Shown here: positions 8,080 to 13,960 of the stretch, piece by piece
How positions within the stretch are numbered: position 1 is the stretch's first letter
Layout: every line of letters begins with the position of its first letter
Assembly (NCBI GenBank): GCA_040374085.1
Contig: JBEIVB010000047.1
Coordinates: 1 to 19,075, forward strand
Direction: 5' to 3'
Source: JBEIVB01 sp040374085
GTDB lineage: Bacteria > Bacteroidota > Bacteroidia > UBA4408
Length of the DNA: 19,075 nucleotides
Notes under the pieces: generated by a model
Seen by the model: the letters and a program-made list of their open reading frames with translations, nothing else
The model's database searches: none
Told to the model about the DNA's origin: nothing
Made by a program: the position numbers and the translations under genes

Positions 8080-9177
8080 TTACTCTACCACCCTGAAGGT
8101 GCCGCTGCCCAGGGCAACCCGGCCCGAATCCAACACACGGTAGAGGTAGCTGCCTGCAGCCAAACCTGCTGTGGAAAGCACAATACGGTTGCGCCCCATA
8201 ACGTTTTCGCTATGCAGTACCCGACCCATCATGTCCATTACCTCTACACGCGCGGCATTCTGTTTGGCATCGAGAATGAGGTTCAGGGGTTCGGCGCTGG
8301 TCACCGGATTGGGGTACACCTGCAATCCGGCACTCAGGTCCAAGCCGTGAACACCGGTTGGAATAACGTTGTTGAAGTAGAAACTGGCCTGCACCACATT
8401 TTCGTTGATCGGGTCGCACATCATTTCACACAGCAACACAGGGGTAGCAGGCTGAAACCAGCGATACGTGAGGCTGGTATCCGTAGCTCCTGCAGAAGCC
8501 TGAGACAAGGTATACTGTTGGGTAAGCGGGTTCAACACAAATAAAGAATCGAAAGCATAGGTCAGGTCGCGCAAACGAACGGTGTTGGTAAAGGTACCCG
8601 CTGGTGTTATGAGGGTTCCAGATGCGTTGGCTTGCATGTTCTGAACAAAGGTTCTGCGGTAGCGGGCGTTCACGTTGCCGAATGGGGGAACGTTCACCAG
8701 GGTATCGCGCTGCACGCTGTAGGAATGGGTGCCGGTGAATCCGAAGCTCAAGGGCGTTGGAAGGATGAGATTACCTCTCAGAAACCGAACCACGCTGTAT
8801 TCTCCGGCGGGAGGATTGGCTCGGTATGCGCCTACGTAATAGAGGCCGGAGCTGTTGGTTTTGAACATCACGGCTGAGGTGTCCGGAGTGTAGTAGGAAC
8901 CTAAGTTTGCATCCGGAAATAGACCGGCCAGGTTCCAAGGTAAGGACGAGGCATTGTTGAATTGAAAGCCCGAGGTGTCGTCTACCACAAAGCTCTGGGC
9001 GTAGTTCCAGGTCTGACCCGAGCCGCTTGGCGTAATGCTAAAGCTCCCTGTGGCCGGGAAGTTGTCTATGAACTGCACCAAGATGTCGCCCGCAACCGGC
9101 AGGTTGGCTTGGGTAACGGGCTGGCTGAAGGCCTTAGCTGACAGAGACAAAAGAAAAATCGTAAGGGTCTTTTTCAT
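8080..9177 (-). CDS. T9SS type A sorting domain-containing secreted protein
   Basis: Secreted protein of 365 residues with no recognisable enzyme domain. The ATG at 9177 gives MKKTLTIFLLSLSAKAFSQ, a signal peptide with probable cleavage before Gln; a GTG 30 bases upstream is less likely. The body (about 20-280) is rich in Thr, Asn, Phe and Tyr and looks beta-rich. It contains phrases such as SGSGQTWNYAQSFVVDD and TYRWFQPATPVLLCEM seen in Bacteroidota surface proteins. From about residue 285 the T9SS C-terminal sorting domain is clear: LQVYPNPV, then VEVMDMMGRVLHSE, then LAAGSYLYRV and a final strand. This domain directs passage through the type IX system and is normally removed or used for surface attachment. 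A strong hairpin terminator follows the stop codon. The gene is divergent from the PD40 gene at 9234. Confidence 0.9.
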   Translation of the reverse strand: MKKTLTIFLLSLSAKAFSQPVTQANLPVAGDILVQFIDNFPATGSFSITPSGSGQTWNYAQSFVVDDTSGFQFNNASSLPWNLAGLFPDANLGSYYTPDTSAVMFKTNSSGLYYVGAYRANPPAGEYSVVRFLRGNLILPTPLSFGFTGTHSYSVQRDTLVNVPPFGNVNARYRRTFVQNMQANASGTLITPAGTFTNTVRLRDLTYAFDSLFVLNPLTQQYTLSQASAGATDTSLTYRWFQPATPVLLCEMMCDPINENVVQASFYFNNVIPTGVHGLDLSAGLQVYPNPVTSAEPLNLILDAKQNAARVEVMDMMGRVLHSENVMGRNRIVLSTAGLAAGSYLYRVLDSGRVALGSGTFRVVE

Positions 9178-9233
9178 AAAGGGTGGGGTTGAATTGTACC
9201 TTAGCACACGTTTTTAAAAAGTGTTTTTACGTT

Positions 9234-10277
9234 ATGCGAAGCTGGTTGATTTTAGTGGCTAATTTATGTTTTTTCTGGGCAACGGCTCAAGAAGAACCTC
9301 ATTTGAAAAACATTCGGCAGTTGACCTTCGGGGGCGACAACGCCGAGGCTTACTTCAGTCCCGACGGCAAGCGCCTCAGCTTTCAAAGCAACAACCGCGC
9401 TTGGGGATTGTCTTGCGATCAGATATTTGATTGCACGATTGCTGCGGCCCTACTGGACACCGCCTATCGTCCGCCCATGATTTCTACCGGCAAAGGACGA
9501 ACCACCTGCTCGTATTTCTTGCCGGACAACAAGCAGATCCTGTACGCCAGCACACACTTTCAACAGGAAGCTTGTCCGCCCCCGCCTCCGCCTCGTGCCG
9601 ACCATAAGTACCTGTGGCAGGTAGACCCTGCATACGACGTGGTGGTGGCAGATGGGAGCGGTGGCATCGTAAAGCGCCTCACCGATGCCCCCGGCTACGA
9701 TGCCGAAGCAACGGTATCACCCAAAGGCGATAAAATTGTGTTCACCTCTATGCGCAGCGGAGACCTTGAATTGTGGACCATGAACATTGATGGTACCGGC
9801 TTGAAGCAGGTAACCACCGGGTTGGGATACGATGGAGGAGCTTTCTTTTCTCCCGATGGCAACCGTTTGGTTTTTAGGGCCTCTCGTCCTCAAACCCCGG
9901 AAGCCATTGCCGAGTACACCTCTCTTCTGAAGCAAGGATTGGTGGCGCCCACCGATATGGAACTCTACACTTGCAACATAGACGGCAGCGATCTCAAACA
10001 AATTACCCACCTGGGTAAAGCCAACTGGGCGCCCTTCTTCCATCCCAGCGGTAACAAAATCCTCTTCGCTTCCAACCACCACTCGGCGCGGGGATATGAT
10101 TTTCAGCTTTACCTCATCAACACCGATGGCACCGGTCTTGAGCGGGTAACCAACCAAAGCAACTTCAACGCCTTTCCCATGTTCTCACCGGATGGCACCA
10201 AACTCGTATTCAGCTCCAACCGCAACAACCATGGCACACGCGACACCAATTTGTTTATTGCCGACTGGAAGGAATAA
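9234..10277 (+). CDS. PD40 (TolB-like) beta-propeller protein, exported
   Basis: Protein of 347 residues starting at the ATG at 9234 with a signal peptide (MRSWLILVANLCFFWATAQ, cleavage after about residue 18). It contains repeated PD40 units with the signature SPDGxxLxFxSxR: residues 41-50 (FSPDGKRLSF), 96-106, 162-172, 205-215 (FSPDGNRLVF), 270-280 and 317-330 (FSPDGTKLVFSSNR). Each is followed by a DGTGLKQVT-type strand, so it should fold as a six-bladed propeller in the periplasm or outside the cell. Such proteins usually bind other proteins or glycans and have no catalysis of their own. A run of six prolines after Cys114 is common in this family. Its stop at 10277 overlaps the likely start of the M28 peptidase gene, so the pair is translationally coupled and may act together. 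A near-consensus box TACCTTAG lies at 9197-9204. Confidence 0.87.
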   Translation: MRSWLILVANLCFFWATAQEEPHLKNIRQLTFGGDNAEAYFSPDGKRLSFQSNNRAWGLSCDQIFDCTIAAALLDTAYRPPMISTGKGRTTCSYFLPDNKQILYASTHFQQEACPPPPPPRADHKYLWQVDPAYDVVVADGSGGIVKRLTDAPGYDAEATVSPKGDKIVFTSMRSGDLELWTMNIDGTGLKQVTTGLGYDGGAFFSPDGNRLVFRASRPQTPEAIAEYTSLLKQGLVAPTDMELYTCNIDGSDLKQITHLGKANWAPFFHPSGNKILFASNHHSARGYDFQLYLINTDGTGLERVTNQSNFNAFPMFSPDGTKLVFSSNRNNHGTRDTNLFIADWKE

Positions 10278-11508
10278 GTTCCTTCTGTCGCTGGCATTTA
10301 TTTTTATTGCGTTTAACCTGTATGCAGGTACGGGTGTTTCAATAGAGGCACTGCGCAAGCACATTGCCTATCTGGCTGCCGACAGCTTGCAGGGCAGGGG
10401 CACCGGCACCGCCGGAGCGCGGGGTGCGGCCCGCTACATTGCCGGGCAGATGAAGGCCGTTGGATTGAAACCATCCGGCGCAAACGGAAGCTACCTTAAG
10501 CCGTTTACGTTTAAGAAAAGCGCCAATCCGCACGGCGATGAGACCGATCCCAAGGCAGTGATGGTGGAGAGCGAGAACATTGCGGGTATGTTGGATGTGG
10601 GCAGCGCCAAAACCATTGTGGTGGGTGCGCATTATGACCATTTGGGCCTGGGGCACGATAAAAACTCCCTCGATGCCAATCCCGAAGGGAAAATACATCC
10701 CGGTGCCGACGATAATGCCTCGGGCGTTGCCGGTGTGCTGGAGCTTGCGCGCATCCTCAGCGAGCGGCGCAAGGAGTTGCGTTGCAATGTGTTGTTCTTA
10801 TGCTTCTCCGGCGAGGAGCTGGGGCTATACGGTTCTAAGCGTTGGGTGCAGGATGCGGCGTTTGATTCTTCACGCGTTCACCTTATGATAAACATGGATA
10901 TGATTGGCCGCCTCAACGATTCCACACGAAAGGTAATGGTGTATGGCGTGGGAACCGCAGCCGGCCTTGGCGAGGCCGTTAAGGCCCACGCCGGCTCCCT
11001 CTCGATGCAGTTCGACAGCTCCGGAGTAGGCCCATCCGATCATACCTCGTTTTATTTAAAAAGCATTCCCGTGCTCCACTACTTTACCGGACAGCACAGC
11101 GATTATCATAAGCCGGGAGATGTAGCCGAGAAAATCAATTATGCCGGAGAGAAAGAGGTGTTGGAATCCATCCTCGGTACCGTATTCACTTTGGATGCTC
11201 TACCTGCACTGGCCTTTCGGAAAACACGAGACAGCCAACAAGATGCACCCCGTTTTAAAGTAACCCTCGGCATTATGCCCGACTATACCTTCGAAGGTCC
11301 GGGCGTTAGGGCCGACGGGGTGAGCGAGCAAAAGCCTGCCGGCAAAGCCGGATTAGCAGCCGGCGATGTGGTGGTGCAAATGGATGCAGCCGAAGTGAAG
11401 GATATGCAAACCTATATGAAGGCCCTTGCCCAATACAAAAAAGGCGATAAGGCTCGGGTGAGGGTGTTGCGTAAGGGGCAAGAGAAGTGGTTTGATGTTG
11501 TATTTTAA
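10258..11508 (+). CDS. M28 family metallopeptidase with C-terminal PDZ domain
   Basis: Exported zinc aminopeptidase, about 417 residues from the TTG at 10258. Seen motifs (417-residue numbering): GAHYDHLG with metal His125 and Asp127, GADDNASG with bridging Asp152, FSGEELGLYG with catalytic Glu186 and metal Glu187, NMDMIG with Asp214, and PSDHTSFY with His262. All five zinc ligands of the M28 fold and the catalytic Glu are present. A PDZ-like domain fills the C-terminus (about 335-417, with KAGLAAGDVVVQMDAAEV). The signal peptide is RNKFLLSLAFIFIAFNLYA, which places the start close to 10258. An ATG at 10231 or 10192 is also open but would put extra polar residues ahead of the signal. It overlaps the PD40 gene by 20 bases. 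DUF2130 follows after 12 bases. The likely role is trimming of peptides in the periplasm. Confidence 0.9.
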   Translation: MPTGRNKFLLSLAFIFIAFNLYAGTGVSIEALRKHIAYLAADSLQGRGTGTAGARGAARYIAGQMKAVGLKPSGANGSYLKPFTFKKSANPHGDETDPKAVMVESENIAGMLDVGSAKTIVVGAHYDHLGLGHDKNSLDANPEGKIHPGADDNASGVAGVLELARILSERRKELRCNVLFLCFSGEELGLYGSKRWVQDAAFDSSRVHLMINMDMIGRLNDSTRKVMVYGVGTAAGLGEAVKAHAGSLSMQFDSSGVGPSDHTSFYLKSIPVLHYFTGQHSDYHKPGDVAEKINYAGEKEVLESILGTVFTLDALPALAFRKTRDSQQDAPRFKVTLGIMPDYTFEGPGVRADGVSEQKPAGKAGLAAGDVVVQMDAAEVKDMQTYMKALAQYKKGDKARVRVLRKGQEKWFDVVF

Positions 11509-11520
11509 TAGCATAAACGT

Positions 11521-12798
11521 ATGGAAAATGAAGTAAAATGTCCCAAATGCGGACATCACTACGATGCCGGCCTTGAGCTGAGCAAGCAGATTGAGGCTCA
11601 ACTGCGCAACGACCTCAACAAGAAGTACGTTGAGGAGCGCGAGAAGCTCAAAGAGACCTTGCGCATTCAAGAAGATCAGATGAAGGAAAGGGAGAAGGAA
11701 ATTGAATCCAAATCCCAGGTTTTGTCTCAGCAAATTCAGCAGCAGGAAGCCCTGTTGAAGCAGCGTTTGCAGGAGGCCATAAAGCAGAAAGAGCTGGAGT
11801 TGAAAACAGAGGCGGAGAAAGGTGTTGCCGAACAGGTTAAAATGCTGGAAGAGGAAAACCGCCGCAAAGACGAACGCCTGACCGAAGCCACCCGGAAAGA
11901 GGTGGAGATGCTGCGCAAAGAGCACGACCTGCGTCAGCGCGAAGAAGCCATGCGCATTGAATCGGAAAAGCTGGTGCTGGAGCGCTCCAAAGAGATTGAA
12001 GACAAAGCCCGCAAGCAAGAGCAGGAACGACTGGATTTGCAATTGCGCGAACGCGACAAAACCATCGACGATTTGCGGAAGATGATGGAAGAGATGAAGC
12101 GCAAATCGGAGCAAGGTTCCATGCAGCTTCAAGGCGAGGTGCAGGAGTTGGCGCTGGAGGAATTGCTGCGCAACGCTTTTCCATTTGATAAGATTGAAGA
12201 AGTAGGCAAGGGCGTGCGCGGTGCAGATTGCACCCAAACCATACGCAATGAGATGGCCGAGATGTGCGGCACCATCATCTACGAAAGCAAACGCACCAAG
12301 ACCTTCTCCCGCGATTGGATCGATAAGCTCAAAGCCGATCTGCGCCAGCAGAAGGCTGATGTGGCCGTGCTGGTTACCGAGGCCATGCCATCCGATATGG
12401 ATCGCTTTGGCGAGCGTGAGGGCATCTGGATTTGTTCTTTTGCCGAGGTAAGAGGCGTGGCCTCTGTGTTGCGCGACGGACTCATGCGCGTGCATGCCGC
12501 CCAGCGAAACCAAGAGAACAAAGGCGAGAAAATGAATATGTTGTATAATTACCTCACCGGAAATGAATTTCGTCAGCAGATGAATGCCATCGTGGAGGGG
12601 TTTATGAACATGAAGAATTCCCTTCAAAAAGAACGTCTGTCTATGGAGAAGCTATGGAAGGAGCGCGAGAAGCAGTTGGATTTGGTGTTGCTCAACGCCA
12701 CCCATTTCTACGGTTCGGTGCGCGGCATTGCCGGCTCTTCGGTAGCCGAAATAAAGTTGTTGGAGGGGGGCGATTCCGCCTCCGATGAGCAAAATTAA
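11521..12798 (+). CDS. DUF2130 domain protein, coiled coil plus nuclease-like fold
   Basis: Protein of 425 residues. The N-terminus MENEVKCPKCGHHYD carries one CxxC pair (Cys7, Cys10), a half zinc-ribbon. Residues 20-205 are a very long, highly charged coiled coil. The DUF2130 domain runs from about 206 to 415. It contains GADCTQTI (Asp236), IIYESKRTK (Glu255 and Lys257) and a following helix with WIDKLKADLRQQKADVAVLVTEAMP. The order D...ExK and the conserved core fit a PD-(D/E)XK nuclease-like fold; this family assignment is from memory. No cellular role is established for the family. There is no signal peptide, so it should be cytoplasmic although it lies 12 bases after an exported peptidase gene. 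Its stop codon overlaps that of the convergent phosphatase gene by 4 bases (TTAA). Confidence 0.88.
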   Translation: MENEVKCPKCGHHYDAGLELSKQIEAQLRNDLNKKYVEEREKLKETLRIQEDQMKEREKEIESKSQVLSQQIQQQEALLKQRLQEAIKQKELELKTEAEKGVAEQVKMLEEENRRKDERLTEATRKEVEMLRKEHDLRQREEAMRIESEKLVLERSKEIEDKARKQEQERLDLQLRERDKTIDDLRKMMEEMKRKSEQGSMQLQGEVQELALEELLRNAFPFDKIEEVGKGVRGADCTQTIRNEMAEMCGTIIYESKRTKTFSRDWIDKLKADLRQQKADVAVLVTEAMPSDMDRFGEREGIWICSFAEVRGVASVLRDGLMRVHAAQRNQENKGEKMNMLYNYLTGNEFRQQMNAIVEGFMNMKNSLQKERLSMEKLWKEREKQLDLVLLNATHFYGSVRGIAGSSVAEIKLLEGGDSASDEQN

Positions 12799-13937
12799 TC
12801 GGCCCGAAATCCAAATACCAGCACGTCGTCTACTTGTTGATAAGTGCCTTTCCATTCATCAAAGGCAGATCGGAGCGCGCGTTCCTGTTCATCAGCCGAT
12901 TGGGCCGACACCTCAAGCAGCAGTTTCTGCAGGTTGCCGCTCATGAACTTTTTTCCGCGGTCGCCGCCAAACTGGTCGGCGTATCCATCGGAAAACGCGT
13001 AGATCATGGTGCCGCGCTCAGGGTGCAGCTCGTGGAGCACAAAGTTTTTTTCTTCTTCGGTGCGTCTACCTCCAATGGCCACTTTGGCCGGTTTTAGTTC
13101 GGTAACATCCGGTTTGCCCGCCGCCACCAGCCAAACCGGACGGTTGGCCCCCGAAACCTGAAGGCAACCGGTCTCCCTATGCCAACGCAACACCGCCACA
13201 TCCATGCCGTCTCTCGATTCGTTGTCTTTCAAATCCTGGCGGAGGGTGATGCGCACTGCATCGTTTAGGTGGTGCAGAATGTGATCCGGACGTGTAATCT
13301 TCTTTTCTTTTATCAGTTTGTTTAATAAGTTTTGGCCTATCATGCTCATAAACCCACCGGGCACTCCATGGCCTGTGCAATCGGCAACCACCAACACCAC
13401 CGAACCGTCTTCGAGGCGGTGCATCCAGTAAAAATCTCCACCCACCACATCGCGGGGTTGGTAGAGCACAAAGCTATCGTTGAACCAACTGTTTCGGTGC
13501 TCTTCTTCGGGCAGCAGGCTGCGTTGTATAACCTCTGCATACTCTATGCTCTCTTGAATGCTTTGGTGCTTTTCTTCGATTTCGAGCTTCAGCAGGTTGG
13601 TTTTTTCTTTTTCGGAGTGTATGGCCATGCTTTGCTGCCAAAGCCGTTTCACCTTCTCATCTACCTTTTTCTTTTCGGCCTCCAACGTGTCTTTTTCCTT
13701 GATGAGCTCGGCGTGCTGATCGTCCAACGCCCGCTTATCGCGGTACACGGTTTCCGACAGCAACAGCATTTTCTTGTTTTTGTCTTCCAGGGTCTTGGCT
13801 TTCACAGCCGCTCGCTCCAGCTCTTGCTCTACATCAAACCGGGCCTGCTGCTGCTCGCTTAGTTCGGATTCCCAATGCTGTTGGCGTTTCTTGGACTGCT
13901 TGTTCTGCACCAGTAGCCACAACACCCAACCACCCAA
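12795..13937 (-). CDS. SpoIIE-type PP2C protein phosphatase, membrane anchored
   Basis: Serine/threonine phosphatase of 380 residues if started at the TTG at 13937. A hydrophobic segment (GGWVLWLLVQ) comes first, then a coiled coil (about 15-130), the linker VIQRSLLPEEE (136-146) typical of PP2C signalling proteins, and the catalytic domain. Metal-binding aspartates are visible: Asp168 in VVGGDFYWM, Asp186 in VADCTGHGVPGGFMS, Asp317 in AFSDGYADQFGG and Asp371 in QVDDVLVFGF, so the active site looks intact. The natural start is more likely the ATG at 13961, which overlaps the ABC gene stop as TGATG and is in frame. It is interrupted by an in-frame TGA at 13953-13955, the third codon, and reading through that codon completes the membrane segment (ALSAILGGWVLWLL). 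The gene is coupled to the ABC transporter. Phosphatases of this kind act on anti-sigma antagonists or SiaC-type proteins. Confidence 0.88.
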   Translation of the reverse strand: MGGWVLWLLVQNKQSKKRQQHWESELSEQQQARFDVEQELERAAVKAKTLEDKNKKMLLLSETVYRDKRALDDQHAELIKEKDTLEAEKKKVDEKVKRLWQQSMAIHSEKEKTNLLKLEIEEKHQSIQESIEYAEVIQRSLLPEEEHRNSWFNDSFVLYQPRDVVGGDFYWMHRLEDGSVVLVVADCTGHGVPGGFMSMIGQNLLNKLIKEKKITRPDHILHHLNDAVRITLRQDLKDNESRDGMDVAVLRWHRETGCLQVSGANRPVWLVAAGKPDVTELKPAKVAIGGRRTEEEKNFVLHELHPERGTMIYAFSDGYADQFGGDRGKKFMSGNLQKLLLEVSAQSADEQERALRSAFDEWKGTYQQVDDVLVFGFRAD

Positions 13938-13960
13938 AATTGCCGAAAGGGCTCACTCCA

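Noticed and set aside
9205..9224. Near-palindrome CACACG-T5-A5-GTGTT in the divergent region
   Set aside because: The symmetry is imperfect and mostly from T/A runs; it has no GC stem for a terminator and no repeated copy to suggest an operator.
9568..9597. Run of CCN codons giving six prolines in the PD40 protein
   Set aside because: Proline after a Cys is common in this family, so it is not a repeat element or a stalling signal I can support.
11353..12627. Long open frame (424 codons) on the minus strand over the DUF2130 gene
   Set aside because: Its Leu/Phe/His/Gln-rich translation is the shadow of the charged coiled coil on the other strand; the DUF2130 frame has a clear family match.
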